A model generated the notes under the pieces. That model made no database searches, was not told the origin of the DNA, and saw only the letters and a list, made by a program, of their open reading frames with translations. The translations under genes and the position numbers were made by a program. DNA of 64,000 nt from an uncultured Clostridia bacterium (GTDB lineage: Bacteria > Bacillota > Clostridia > Oscillospirales > Acutalibacteraceae), in the NCBI GenBank assembly GCA_945787805.1, contig CALZID010000001.1, positions 308,946 through 372,945 on the forward strand, given 5' to 3'. Position 1 is the stretch's first letter. Each line of letters starts with the position of its first letter. Positions 55,000 to 63,890 of the stretch are shown piece after piece.

Positions 55000-55365
55000 T
55001 TAAATTCCGTTTGAATCAAAGGCATTTTCAATATGATTGATTTTGACGGGTTCGTCATCTTGAAAATAAACTTCGATAATATCAAACCGCGGCTGACGGA
55101 TTAAATCATAGGTCTTCAAATACAACTGTGATGACGCAATAATCTTTGCTCTTTTAGAACTGTCAACTGCATCCGACGGTGAATATTTCATTCCTGCACT
55201 TCTTGTTTTTACTTCAACAAAAACTACATACTTTTTATCTTCTGCCACAATATCTATTTCACCGAATTTGCAATGATAATTACCTTCTACAATTATGTAG
55301 CCGTGCTTTCTTAAATATCTTGCGGCTACAATCTCACCGTATTCGCCGATTAAACGCTTATCCAT
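55000..55365 (-). CDS. yraN: YraN family (UPF0102) nuclease-fold protein
   Basis: This 121-residue protein with a restriction-endonuclease-like fold has [41 protein letters not shown] (the Asp..Glu-x-Lys catalytic pattern) and a C-terminal RFDIIEVYF. Its role is not established; relatives are linked to DNA processing. It overlaps rnhB by 8 bases, a gene order seen across Firmicutes. Confidence 0.95.
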   Translation of the reverse strand: MDKRLIGEYGEIVAARYLRKHGYIIVEGNYHCKFGEIDIVAEDKKYVVFVEVKTRSAGMKYSPSDAVDSSKRAKIIASSQLYLKTYDLIRQPRFDIIEVYFQDDEPVKINHIENAFDSNGI

Positions 55366-55966
55366 TATCGTTACCTAAAATCTTTCTTAAAAAAGATTTT
55401 CTGTGAACAGGTGAAACACCGTATTTTTCAATCATTTCATAATGAAGTTTTGTTCCGTATCCCTTATGCTTTTCAAAACAGTACTCTGGATATTTTTTTG
55501 CAATTTCAAGCATAAATCTGTCACGGCTGACCTTCGCAAGAATTGACGCGGCGGCAATTGACATACTTTTTCCGTCGCCTTTTACCACGGTTTCATCAGC
55601 AATTGATAATCCCGGATGCTGATTACCGTCGATTAAAGCATAGTCGGGTTTTACTGATAACCCGTCCACTGCTCTTCTCATCGCTAAAAATGTTGCATTT
55701 AAAATATTTATTTCATCAATTTCTTCTTCCGTTGCAATGCCGACAGAATAAGAAATCGCTTTTTCACAGATTATGTCAAATAATGCTTCCCGCTTTTTCT
55801 CGGAAAGCTTTTTTGAATCGTTCAGCCCGTCAATTTCAAGGTCAAGGGGCAAAATTACAGCAGCGGCATAAACGGGCCCCGCTAACGGACCACGGCCTGC
55901 TTCATCTATTCCGCAAATTGATTTATAGCCCTTTGCGGCAGCTTGTTTTTCATAGGAATAGTCCAT
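55358..55966 (-). CDS. rnhB: Ribonuclease HII
   Basis: It removes RNA from RNA-DNA hybrids and misincorporated ribonucleotides. It is 202 aa. The catalytic acids are in [20 protein letters not shown] (Asp, Glu) and in [10 protein letters not shown] plus [15 protein letters not shown]; the C-terminal segment is [17 protein letters not shown]. It lies 1 base after rbgA and overlaps yraN. Confidence 0.97.
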   Translation of the reverse strand: MDYSYEKQAAAKGYKSICGIDEAGRGPLAGPVYAAAVILPLDLEIDGLNDSKKLSEKKREALFDIICEKAISYSVGIATEEEIDEINILNATFLAMRRAVDGLSVKPDYALIDGNQHPGLSIADETVVKGDGKSMSIAAASILAKVSRDRFMLEIAKKYPEYCFEKHKGYGTKLHYEMIEKYGVSPVHRKSFLRKILGNDNG

Positions 55967-55967
55967 A

Positions 55968-56837
55968 TTATTTCACCGGTCTTTCTAATGAAATTGCACC
56001 TAATTTTCCGCCTCGGTATTCGTCAAGAAGCATTACCGAAGCTCGCTCACAGTCAATTTCGCCGCCCTTAATCATCATACCGCGCTTTTTGCCAATCATT
56101 TCTAAAACTTCCCAAGCTTCTTTATCTTTAAAATCTTGGATTTTATATCTTTCGGTTAATCTGTCGGCGTAATCTGTTTTCATAACCTCCAACAGTCTTA
56201 TTGCAAGTGTTTCGGCGTCTAATATTTCGTCCTTGACAGAGCCTATGAATGCCAATCTGTCACCGACTGCGGGGTCATCAAATTTCGGCCAGAGAACACC
56301 CGGAGTATCTAACAATTCAATACCGTTGCCAATCGGAAACCATTGATTATGCCTTGTCACGCCCGCTTTATCAGCCACTTTTGCTTTTGCGGAACCTGCC
56401 ATACGGTTGATAAAGGAGGATTTGCCAGTATTGGGGATTCCCACAACCATAATACGAAGTGCCTTGCCGGGCATTCCCCTGTCTTCGTTCTTCTTGATTA
56501 CATCTTTTAAAACATCACGAACGACATTTTTATAAACATTAAGACCTTTGCCTGTGCGGCAGTCGACGGGAATTGCAGAAATACCCTTGCTTTTATAAAA
56601 GTTTACCCATTCGTTCGTCGTGTTTTTATCTGCCAAATCGCACTTATTTAATAGAACTATTCGTGGTTTTCCGTTAATCATTTCTTCAAGCTCAGGGTTG
56701 GAACTGCTAACGGGAATTCTTGCATCAATAATTTCGGTAACGCCGTCAACAAGAGACAAGCTCTCTTTAATAAGACGACGGGTTTTTGCCATATGTCCCG
56801 GAAACCATTGAACAACTTGTCTTTGTGTATCAGCCAT
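55968..56837 (-). CDS. rbgA: Ribosome biogenesis GTPase YlqF/RbgA
   Basis: This circularly permuted GTPase acts in late 50S assembly. It is 289 aa. Motif order is G4 (LNKCDLADK), then G1 ([17 protein letters not shown]), then G3 ([10 protein letters not shown]), as expected for the permuted family. The N-terminal [14 protein letters not shown] is diagnostic. AGGAGAAAAAC precedes the ATG. It is in a run with two signal peptidases upstream and rnhB-yraN downstream. Confidence 0.97.
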   Translation of the reverse strand: MADTQRQVVQWFPGHMAKTRRLIKESLSLVDGVTEIIDARIPVSSSNPELEEMINGKPRIVLLNKCDLADKNTTNEWVNFYKSKGISAIPVDCRTGKGLNVYKNVVRDVLKDVIKKNEDRGMPGKALRIMVVGIPNTGKSSFINRMAGSAKAKVADKAGVTRHNQWFPIGNGIELLDTPGVLWPKFDDPAVGDRLAFIGSVKDEILDAETLAIRLLEVMKTDYADRLTERYKIQDFKDKEAWEVLEMIGKKRGMMIKGGEIDCERASVMLLDEYRGGKLGAISLERPVK

Positions 56838-56854
56838 TGTTTTTCTCCTAAACC

Positions 56855-57382
56855 TTAAGAATTGAAAAGCTTTGTATCACCGAGTTTATAAAAAACTTTC
56901 CCTACAACATATCTTTCGTCAATAAACCCGATACCGGGTTCACGGCTGTCTGCGGAATTGTTGCGGTTATCACCCATGACAAAAAGCTTGCCTTTCGGTA
57001 CGGTATAGCTTTGAGACATACTGTGGAAAAATATCATATCGTTCTTAATATAATCTTCTTCAATCGGAACGCCATCTACAAGAACGCATTTTTCTTTTTT
57101 ATCAAATGAAATTGTTTGCCCTTCTGTGCCGATAACTCTTTTTATCAAAACAAGCTCATAGCTATTGGGTTGAGATATTACCACAACATCGCCGTTTTTT
57201 ATTTCTCCGTTAATTGCAGTAATCAAAAGACCGTCACCGTTATGCAAGGTATTCTCCATTGATTCGCCCACGACCACCGAAATCTTAAAGAAAAAGGTAA
57301 AGATAATACTGACCGCTATCAAAGCAGTCAGCAATACAGAAGCAAAATCATAAACCGAACTTAATACTTTAGTCTTATTCAT
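56855..57382 (-). CDS. Signal peptidase I, second tandem copy
   Basis: This type I leader peptidase cleaves secretory signal peptides. It is about 175 aa. It has one N-terminal anchor helix, the catalytic Ser in VVVGESMENTLHNGD, the Lys in ELVLIKRVIGTEG and FVMGDNRNNSADSR near the C-terminus. The start is uncertain: the ATG at 57382 overlaps the stop of the preceding copy, with in-frame ATG at 57388 and TTG at 57406 as alternatives. It is about 45% alike by eye to the neighbouring copy. Confidence 0.93.
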   Translation of the reverse strand: MNKTKVLSSVYDFASVLLTALIAVSIIFTFFFKISVVVGESMENTLHNGDGLLITAINGEIKNGDVVVISQPNSYELVLIKRVIGTEGQTISFDKKEKCVLVDGVPIEEDYIKNDMIFFHSMSQSYTVPKGKLFVMGDNRNNSADSREPGIGFIDERYVVGKVFYKLGDTKLFNS

Positions 57383-57968
57383 AATCATCAATGTTCCAAT
57401 CGCCAAAAGGTAAAATTCTGATTTGTGCTACACCTAACACATATCTTTCATCAATAAATCCAATAGTTTTAAATCTGCTGTCAAGTGAATCGTTTCTATT
57501 GTCGCCCATTACGAAAAGACATCCTTCCGGGACTTTTAAGGGATAGACAAAATCGCCCATTCTCTCGGTTTTTTCTGCTATATAAGGTTCATACATTGAC
57601 ACGCCGTTAACCGTTACAATACCTTCAATGAAATCAATTGAAACGGTGTCTCCCCCTTTTGCAATAACACGCTTTATCAGCGGCTCGTTAAGTGAATTCG
57701 GCTGCGTTATAACAACAATATCGCCAACCTTGACTTCACCCGGTATTGCGCTGACCGTGAGCCAGTCACCGTCGGACAACGTAGGGTACATCGAGCTGCC
57801 GTTAACGCCTACAACTCTGAACATAAAAGCAAATATTATAAGAATTAAAATAATTGCATAGATTAACGAATCGAGCCAGTCATATAAAAATTCCCACGGC
57901 TTTTTATTTGACTTGGCAGTGTATTCGTCACTTTCAAATGAAATTGAAAATTCTTCAGTTTTTCTCAT
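57375..57968 (-). CDS. Signal peptidase I, first tandem copy
   Basis: This 197-residue leader peptidase has a longer Lys/Ser/Glu-rich cytoplasmic N-terminus, an anchor helix (about residues 33-52), Ser in VVGVNGSSMYPTLSDGD, Lys in EPLIKRVIAKGGD and FVMGDNRNDSLDSR. The ORF extends to a GTG at 57977, but the ATG at 57968 is preferred. The second copy starts within its last codons. Two SPases in tandem suggest different substrate classes or dosage. Confidence 0.94.
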   Translation of the reverse strand: MRKTEEFSISFESDEYTAKSNKKPWEFLYDWLDSLIYAIILILIIFAFMFRVVGVNGSSMYPTLSDGDWLTVSAIPGEVKVGDIVVITQPNSLNEPLIKRVIAKGGDTVSIDFIEGIVTVNGVSMYEPYIAEKTERMGDFVYPLKVPEGCLFVMGDNRNDSLDSRFKTIGFIDERYVLGVAQIRILPFGDWNIDDYE

Positions 57969-58010
57969 TTCTATCACCCGTATATCTTCAGCAAAAATGC
58001 AAAAAGTCCT

Positions 58011-58913
58011 TTATTTTATTGTGCTTGCAATACTGCATATTTTTTGTAATCGGTGGTTTACGCCTGAGCGTGAAATAGGTTCACTCAGGCACTCACCCAA
58101 TTCACGCAGTGACATATCGGGATTTTCGAGTCTTAACTCGGCAATCTCCCGAAGTTCATTTGATAAATATGAAAGTCCGACCGTGTTTTTAATATGTAGG
58201 ATTGCGTCAATTTGTTTAGCGGCGGCATCTATTGTCTTGTCAAGATTTGCGCTTTCAAAATTCAACTTTCTGTTCACATTGTTGCGCATATCTTTATACA
58301 TCTTAACGCCCATAAGCTCAAGGCACGAATTCATTGCGCCCATAACCGTCAAAATATCTTCAATAGCTTCGCTGTCTTTAAAATATATCACATAGTTGGA
58401 GCTTCGGCTGATTACCTTGGGCTCCGAAGTTAATTCATCATAATCGTTTATAAACACCTTTAAATCCTTGCTCAAGTTCAGATACGGAACAACAAATTCC
58501 AGATGGTAGCTTTTATTGGGGTCATTGATTGTACCGCAAGTTAAAAATGCTCCTTTAAGAAAAGCCGCTTTGCAGCATTCGTCTGAAATATTGCTCCAAT
58601 TAAGTCTTAAAGTACCTGATTTTTTATCATAACCGAAGGTTTCAAGAACACGCAATCTATCTTGCGGTGTTTTCACTTCAATTTTATATTTTCCTGCTTC
58701 TGTTTTATAAAACTCAGGTTCCACTTTGCAAACCTTAATAAGCATTTTTCTGTACATTTCTGCAATTCCGCTATGCTCGGTTAACAGAGAAATGTCAAAC
58801 GAAGAGAATGCTCTTGAAAAGAGAAGCATTCCATAGGCAAAAGCATGCATACAGCAATCATTTTCTGATTCAATTGATAAAATTTCGTTTTTTACATGTG
58901 CTGAAAAAGACAT
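58011..58913 (-). CDS. whiA: WhiA, DNA-binding regulator
   Basis: This 300-residue protein has an N-terminal LAGLIDADG-like domain (SFSAHVKNEILSI, then AFLKGAFLTCGTINDPNKSYHLEF) and a C-terminal helix-turn-helix (about 245-295, LREIAELRLENPDMSLRELG). Originally a sporulation regulator in Streptomyces, it influences division and metabolism in Firmicutes. It lies 9 bases downstream of rapZ in the hprK-murB-rapZ-whiA cluster. Confidence 0.97.
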   Translation of the reverse strand: MSFSAHVKNEILSIESENDCCMHAFAYGMLLFSRAFSSFDISLLTEHSGIAEMYRKMLIKVCKVEPEFYKTEAGKYKIEVKTPQDRLRVLETFGYDKKSGTLRLNWSNISDECCKAAFLKGAFLTCGTINDPNKSYHLEFVVPYLNLSKDLKVFINDYDELTSEPKVISRSSNYVIYFKDSEAIEDILTVMGAMNSCLELMGVKMYKDMRNNVNRKLNFESANLDKTIDAAAKQIDAILHIKNTVGLSYLSNELREIAELRLENPDMSLRELGECLSEPISRSGVNHRLQKICSIASTIK

Positions 58914-58922
58914 TTTTAACTC

Positions 58923-59783
58923 TTATCTCTTAATGTCACGGTGATAAACCGAAACATTATAACCCCTATCTTTAATATCATTATACACCAATTCTGCAAA
59001 AACTACCGAACGGTGCTTGCCTCCGGTACAGCCTACGGAAACAGTCAACTGACTTTTGCCTTCGCTGTGATAAAGCGGCACTAAATAATTTATTAAATCG
59101 AGCAATTTGGGCACAAGGCCCTTTGCCTGGTCAAAGCTCATTACATATTCACGAACAGGCTCTTCAAGCCCGGTATGTGTTTTAAGTTCGGGAATATAAA
59201 AGGGATTTGGTAAGCATCTGACATCAAAAACCAAATCGGAATCTTTCGGAACACCGTACTTAAATCCAAAAGAAACAACATTTATTTTCAATGTGTTTGA
59301 TATATTATCCAGAAACAATTCTGCAATTCGCTGTTTAAGCTGAGCCGCTGAAAGCAAAGATGTATCAACAACATAGTTAGCGATATTTTTCGCTTTTTTA
59401 AGCATTTCCCGTTCTTTAATTATTATATCAAGCAATTCGGTTGGGGAATTTTCATTCAAAAGCGGATGCTTTCTTCTAGTTTCCTGATAGCGACGCATAA
59501 TGACTTCATTGTCAGCATCAAGAAACAAAATTTTATAATCGCACCCCATAACTCTCAATTCTTCAAGCGCTGCAAATAATTGGTTAAAGGAGTCGCCTAA
59601 TCTGACATCGGCCGCTATCGCAACCTTTTCTCTTCGCTCGGTTGAATCGTTAAGAATTCGCACAAAAGTGGGAATCAGTTGCGGAGTCATATTATCCACA
59701 CAGAAAAAGCCTATATCTTCCATTGTATCAATTGCTCTTGATTTTCCTGCGCCGGACATTCCGGTTACGATTACTAACTGCAT
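58923..59783 (-). CDS. rapZ: RapZ/YvcJ nucleotide-binding protein
   Basis: This 286-residue P-loop protein has Walker A TGMSGAGKSRAIDTMEDIGF at the N-terminus and the C-terminal block TVSVGCTGGKHRSVVFAE, diagnostic for RapZ. E. coli RapZ controls GlmS through small RNAs. In Firmicutes the function is less clear but is linked to competence and wall precursors. It follows murB by 12 bases. Confidence 0.96.
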   Translation of the reverse strand: MQLVIVTGMSGAGKSRAIDTMEDIGFFCVDNMTPQLIPTFVRILNDSTERREKVAIAADVRLGDSFNQLFAALEELRVMGCDYKILFLDADNEVIMRRYQETRRKHPLLNENSPTELLDIIIKEREMLKKAKNIANYVVDTSLLSAAQLKQRIAELFLDNISNTLKINVVSFGFKYGVPKDSDLVFDVRCLPNPFYIPELKTHTGLEEPVREYVMSFDQAKGLVPKLLDLINYLVPLYHSEGKSQLTVSVGCTGGKHRSVVFAELVYNDIKDRGYNVSVYHRDIKR

Positions 59784-59795
59784 ACTGTTTCCCCG

Positions 59796-60704
59796 CTATT
59801 CTCCGATTATTTTTACTTCTGTTTCTAATTTTACACCGTGTTTTTCAAAAACAGTGTTTTGAATATGTTTTATGAGATTTATAATATCAGTCGATGTTGC
59901 CGTGCCACGGTTTATAACAAAGCCCGCATGTTTTTCGCTAATCTGAGCGCCGCCTATTGTATATCCTTTCAAGCCGCAATCTTCTATCAATGCACCTGCG
60001 AAATAGCCCTCAGGGCGTTTGAATGTGCTGCCTGCGCTCGGAAATTCAAGAGGCTGCTTTTCTTTTCTGCGACGCAGTTTATCGTTCATGGCCTCTTTTA
60101 TCTCTGCTTTTTCGCCCATATTAAGCTTTAACACCGCTGAAACAATTGTATATCCGTTATCGGTATAAGCACTTCGACGGTATCCCAAGTCAAGCTCGTC
60201 TTTTGAAAGTGTTGCAATGTTACCGTCACTGTCAATATGAGTGCAAGAATAGAGAACATCCTTCATTTCTCCCCCATAAGCACCCGCATTCATATAAACA
60301 GCACCGCCCAGATTACCGGGAATACCGAATGCAAATTCCAATCCGCTTAACGAATTTTCCAATGCAAAATTACAAAGGGTTTTCATCATTACCCCGGCTT
60401 CACATTCAATAGTGTTGCCGTCAAGTAATCTTATGCCCGAAAGCTTAGAACCGATTTTAATAATAACGCCTTTATATCCGTTATCCGTTACAAGCAAATT
60501 CGAGCCATTCCCCATAAGAAAAGGCTTAATATTTAATTCTTTGCATTTTTTTATTATCTGCGACAAAGAATTGACAGAAGCGGGAATGATAAGTAAATCG
60601 GCATTACCACCTGTTTTAAAACTTGTGTATTTTTTCATTGGAGCATTTTCATACACTTCGGCACCCAAGTTTTCAGCAAGTGATTCAAGTTCACCGTACA
60701 ACAT
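59796..60704 (-). CDS. murB: UDP-N-acetylenolpyruvoylglucosamine reductase
   Basis: This FAD enzyme of peptidoglycan precursor synthesis is about 302 aa. It has SFKTGGNADLLIIP, MGNGSNLLVTDNGYKGVII for FAD binding and the catalytic Ser in FPSAGSTFKRPEGYFAG. Its length is that of type II enzymes. Two adjacent ATG codons (60707 and 60704) are possible; the second is better spaced from GAGG. It follows hprK by 21 bases. Confidence 0.97.
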   Translation of the reverse strand: MLYGELESLAENLGAEVYENAPMKKYTSFKTGGNADLLIIPASVNSLSQIIKKCKELNIKPFLMGNGSNLLVTDNGYKGVIIKIGSKLSGIRLLDGNTIECEAGVMMKTLCNFALENSLSGLEFAFGIPGNLGGAVYMNAGAYGGEMKDVLYSCTHIDSDGNIATLSKDELDLGYRRSAYTDNGYTIVSAVLKLNMGEKAEIKEAMNDKLRRRKEKQPLEFPSAGSTFKRPEGYFAGALIEDCGLKGYTIGGAQISEKHAGFVINRGTATSTDIINLIKHIQNTVFEKHGVKLETEVKIIGE

Positions 60705-60725
60705 CATTACCTCTTTCTATAAATT

Positions 60726-61694
60726 TTAGTAATTTTGCCAAATATCAATTTCTTTTGCTTTTGGCTCATAGCCTTCATCCATTCCAAGCTGATGAAGAAG
60801 TTCACGAGCTGCGTTATAGCCCATTTTCTTTTGTCTGTTATTCATTGCGGCACATTCGATAATAACCGCAAGATTTCTGCCCGGTTTAACGGGAACAACA
60901 GTCAAAGGAACTTTTATATCCATAATTGTTATGTATTCATTATCAAGCCCCATACGGTCATAAACTTTTGAACTGTCCCAAGGTTCAAGCTGAATAACCA
61001 TATTGATTTTTTCGGTAAGCTTTACAGCACCCATACCGAAAATTCTTCTCGCATTGATAATGCCGATACCTCGAAGCTCAATAAAATGACGAATATTGTC
61101 GGGCGCCGTACCCACGAGTGTTCTTGACGATGTTTTCCTGATTTCAACCGCATCGTCCGCTATAAGACGGTGACCCCTCTTAATAAGCTCTATTGCGGTT
61201 TCGCTTTTACCGACACCGCTGTCGCCCACAATGAGAATACCTTCGCCGTAAACTTCAACCAATACACCGTGACGGGTAATTCTCTCTGCAAGCTCTGTGC
61301 CGAGAAAATAAATCAGACTCGCCATTGCGCTTGATGTGGATTCACTTGAACGAAGAATCGGAACGCTGTATTTTTGGGCAAGCTCAATCATACCGTCAAT
61401 AGGCTCGAAATTTCTCGTTATGAGAATTAAAGGAGGCTGCTTGCTAATCAAATCTTCTAAACACTTTAACTGTTTTTCTTTGGGCATTGAATTAAGAAAA
61501 TCCATCTCGCCAAAGCCTAAAAACTGAACTCTTGCAGGGTCAAAATACGGGTCCGCACCTGCAAGTAAAAGTCCGGGACGATTAACTTCTTTTGAAGTTA
61601 TTGAAAGTACAGAAGCATCGCATGGTAAATAGAGAACTTCATAGCCGTTCTCGTTGATAACTTTTTCAAGTGAAACAGAATGTTTTGTTACCAA
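60726..61694 (-). CDS. hprK: HPr kinase/phosphorylase
   Basis: This bifunctional enzyme sets the phosphorylation of HPr Ser46 and hence carbon catabolite control. It is 322 aa. It has an N-terminal regulatory domain, Walker A LIVGDSGVGKSETAIELI (near residue 150) and the HprK signature EIRGIGIINARRIFG-type block in FIELRGIGIINARRIFG. The frame runs to 61745, but GGGGAGG lies 8 bases before a TTG at 61694, giving a V-T-K-H-S start like homologues. It heads the hprK-murB-rapZ-whiA operon. Confidence 0.96.
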   Translation of the reverse strand: MVTKHSVSLEKVINENGYEVLYLPCDASVLSITSKEVNRPGLLLAGADPYFDPARVQFLGFGEMDFLNSMPKEKQLKCLEDLISKQPPLILITRNFEPIDGMIELAQKYSVPILRSSESTSSAMASLIYFLGTELAERITRHGVLVEVYGEGILIVGDSGVGKSETAIELIKRGHRLIADDAVEIRKTSSRTLVGTAPDNIRHFIELRGIGIINARRIFGMGAVKLTEKINMVIQLEPWDSSKVYDRMGLDNEYITIMDIKVPLTVVPVKPGRNLAVIIECAAMNNRQKKMGYNAARELLHQLGMDEGYEPKAKEIDIWQNY

Positions 61695-61791
61695 AATGCC
61701 TACCTCCCCTTTATAAATAATACAATTATAGTAATTATATAACATAGTTTTAAAATTTCCAATAGTTTTTTGAAAAATTATTTAAAATTTT

Positions 61792-61821
61792 GAACCCGAC
61801 AGAATATTTCCCGTCGGGTTC
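61792..61821. terminator. Terminator between SASP and hprK
   Basis: A nine-base stem GAACCCGAC/GTCGGGTTC. On the minus strand it follows SASP and is trailed by AAAATTTT; the T-run is better on the plus strand. Confidence 0.7.
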
Positions 61822-61842
61822 TTTTATTTAGTCAAAAGACAC

Positions 61843-62037
61843 TTATTTCATATTTTCTTCGTATGACTTAATCATCTTTTTAACCATCTGACCGCCAACA
61901 GAACCTGCTTGCTTTGAAGTAAGGTCACCGTTGTAACCCTGCTTAAGATTTACGCCAACTTCTGATGCAGCTTCCATCTTAAAACGGTTGAGAGCTTCAC
62001 GAGCTTCTGGTACTACGTTCTTTGAACTTCTTGACAT
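61843..62037 (-). CDS. Alpha/beta-type small acid-soluble spore protein
   Basis: This 64-residue DNA-binding spore protein protects chromosomal DNA in the spore core. The conserved ALNRFKMEAASEVGV and GDLTSKQAGSVGGQMVKKMI blocks include the GPR cleavage-site region EAASEVG. It is expressed alone, probably by forespore SigG, and has a hairpin terminator after it. I could not call a SigG promoter with confidence. Confidence 0.96.
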   Translation of the reverse strand: MSRSSKNVVPEAREALNRFKMEAASEVGVNLKQGYNGDLTSKQAGSVGGQMVKKMIKSYEENMK

Positions 62038-62124
62038 CTTATTTACACCCCAATCATTTTAAATCTTTGTCGTTTGCAATAATATTTTAAGCAGCTATAC
62101 GGGTTTTATTATTGAAAAATTTTG

Positions 62125-62991
62125 TCAAATCTTATAATCTCTTAAAGAACAAAATTCATATCCGTTTTCTCTTGCTGTATCAATAATTCTGCTAAGTGCA
62201 TTTGCATTGTCGGGCGATACCGAATGCAACAGTATTACTGCTCCCGGATGAAGACGGGATATGACCGTGTCATAAGCGAACTGTTCGCCTTTTTGATTAT
62301 TCAAATCCCAATCGGCATAAGCCAGTGACCAGAAAACACTTGTATAGCCTAATTTTCCTACTGTATTCAATGCATTCTCGTTGTATTCGCCTTTCGGAAA
62401 TCTGAAATACGGCTCACTGTAATTAAAATTATCTCGCAAATATTTATCCATTCCCAAAATTTCTTCTTTTATCTGTTCGGTTGATATTTCGGCAAAGGAG
62501 GGATGCGTTACGGAGTGATTTCCCACAATGTGGCCTTCATCAATCATTCTTTTAATTAAATCGGGATTTTCTTTCACCTGCGGCAAGGTACAAAAAAACG
62601 CCGCATTTACATTTTTCTCTTTTAATACATCAAGTATTTTGGAAGTATATCCGTTCTCATAGCCACAGTCAAATGTCAGATACAAAACCTTTTTCTGCGA
62701 CTTTGTATCAAGGCAAAAGGCTTTAAAATTATTACTTTCAAAATATTTCTGTGCATTTTTTGAAATATCATGTGCAACTCCGTTTTTTGCAACACCGTAG
62801 CTGTGTGATTTTTTATCGGCGGTACCCATTGGCTCGGGTGAAACTGTTGTTTCAATATCTTCATAATCGGTTGTAGTTTCTGTTCTTGTTTCGGTTTCAT
62901 AACTCTTCGGCTCGGATTTTCCTTCTTGTGTGCAAGAGCAAAGTAATGACAAGGACAGAACAGCACACATAATTTTTATAAGTTTATTCAT
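62125..62991 (-). CDS. PdaA-like polysaccharide deacetylase lipoprotein
   Basis: This 288-residue protein has a lipobox (LLCSC, Cys20), a Thr/Glu-rich linker and an NodB-type deacetylase domain (about 95-285). The order YLTFDCGYENGYTSKILDVL, then HSVTHPSF and RFPKGEYNE, resembles PdaA, which forms muramic delta-lactam in spore cortex. The first motif is TFDCG rather than TFDDG, with Cys109 at the second Asp position. Genes for PdaA relatives vary there. It begins 10 bases after a small unknown gene. Confidence 0.85.
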   Translation of the reverse strand: MNKLIKIMCAVLSLSLLCSCTQEGKSEPKSYETETRTETTTDYEDIETTVSPEPMGTADKKSHSYGVAKNGVAHDISKNAQKYFESNNFKAFCLDTKSQKKVLYLTFDCGYENGYTSKILDVLKEKNVNAAFFCTLPQVKENPDLIKRMIDEGHIVGNHSVTHPSFAEISTEQIKEEILGMDKYLRDNFNYSEPYFRFPKGEYNENALNTVGKLGYTSVFWSLAYADWDLNNQKGEQFAYDTVISRLHPGAVILLHSVSPDNANALSRIIDTARENGYEFCSLRDYKI

Positions 62992-63001
62992 TTTAAAGTC
63001 C

Positions 63002-63181
63002 TTATTTCATCATGCTGTTCATATTGTCAACAACATTTGAAAATGTGTTTACTGCTTTTTTAGCTGTTTTCTTCATTTTCTTTTTAGTTGAATTATTTGA
63101 TATTGCATTTGTCATTGCAAGTGCCGCTGTACCGGCAAGCACACCTGCGCCGAGTGCTTTATACATTGTATTGTTGTTCAT
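63002..63181 (-). CDS. Small Lys-rich protein with hydrophobic N-terminus
   Basis: This 59-residue protein begins MNNNTMYKALGAGVLAGTAA, with a glycine/alanine-rich hydrophobic segment (about 8-25) and then a basic KKKMKKTAKK stretch. GAAAGGGGA lies 7 bases before the ATG, so it is probably real. It resembles short Clostridia proteins with a glycine-zipper-like segment. I cannot assign a family. It is followed by the PdaA-like gene, suggesting a shared transcript and perhaps sporulation timing. Confidence 0.75.
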   Translation of the reverse strand: MNNNTMYKALGAGVLAGTAALAMTNAISNNSTKKKMKKTAKKAVNTFSNVVDNMNSMMK

Positions 63182-63335
63182 TTCTATTCCCCTTTCAAAA
63201 ATTTTTACTCATATTTTAATGAGCAAATATATTTTTTGAAAAAGTAATAAAAAAATTATGAAATTGTATTTAAAATTATTTCTAAAAATGTTATACTTTA
63301 AATTACATTAAATTTTCAAAATTTTGGTGATAAAA

Positions 63336-63842
63336 ATGACACTTAATATTGTTATGGTTGAGCCCGAAATTCCGCAGAATACGGGCAATGTGGCACGCAC
63401 ATGTGCGGCAACAGGCGCAAGACTGCACCTTGTCGGTAAAATGGGATTTACTCCCGATGATAAAAAACTCAAAAGAGCCGGACTTGACTATTGGTATTTG
63501 CTTGATATTACCTATTATGACTCCCTTGAAGAATTTTTCGAAAAGAATAAAGACGGTAACTTTTTCTATTTTTCAACAAAAGCACAAAAAAGACATTCCG
63601 ATGTGAAATACCCCGACAACACATATCTTGTGTTCGGCAAAGAAACTGCGGGACTTCCCGAAGACTTATTGTTCGCAAATGCCGACAAATGTGTGAGAAT
63701 ACCTATGATTGACGAAGCGAGAAGCCTTAATCTTTCAAATGCGGTGGCAATCGGTGTTTATGAAACCCTGAGACAATGGGACTATCCGCAGCTGCTCGAA
63801 CGCGGAGAATTGAGAAATTACAACTGGGCAGACCAGCAATAA
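63336..63842 (+). CDS. trmL: tRNA (cytidine/uridine(34)-2'-O)-methyltransferase
   Basis: This SPOUT-family enzyme 2'-O-methylates the wobble base of leucine tRNAs. It is 168 aa. It has NIVMVEPEIPQNTGNVARTC at the N-terminus, the SAM knot motif LVFGKETAGLPEDLL and EARSLNLSNAVAIGVYE at the C-terminus. The frame begins at 63324, but GGTGATAAAA places the start at 63336. The structured repeat copy 2 begins 6 bases after its stop. Confidence 0.95.
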   Translation: MTLNIVMVEPEIPQNTGNVARTCAATGARLHLVGKMGFTPDDKKLKRAGLDYWYLLDITYYDSLEEFFEKNKDGNFFYFSTKAQKRHSDVKYPDNTYLVFGKETAGLPEDLLFANADKCVRIPMIDEARSLNLSNAVAIGVYETLRQWDYPQLLERGELRNYNWADQQ

Positions 63843-63847
63843 TAAGT

Positions 63848-63890
63848 AAAAGAGGCTGTAAAAAAACTTTCGTTTTTTACAGCCTCTTTT
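63848..63890 (+). terminator. Terminator-like hairpin at the 5' end of repeat copy 2
   Basis: AAAGAGGCTGT pairs with ACAGCCTCTTT, then A/T-rich bases form the upper stem. Relative to copy 1, two base pairs changed on both sides, so pairing is kept (C-G to A-T, G-C to A-T). Confidence 0.85.

Noticed and set aside
62038-62124. SigG promoter for the SASP gene
   Set aside because: A GTATA element is present, but no well-spaced -10 element follows, so I do not call it.
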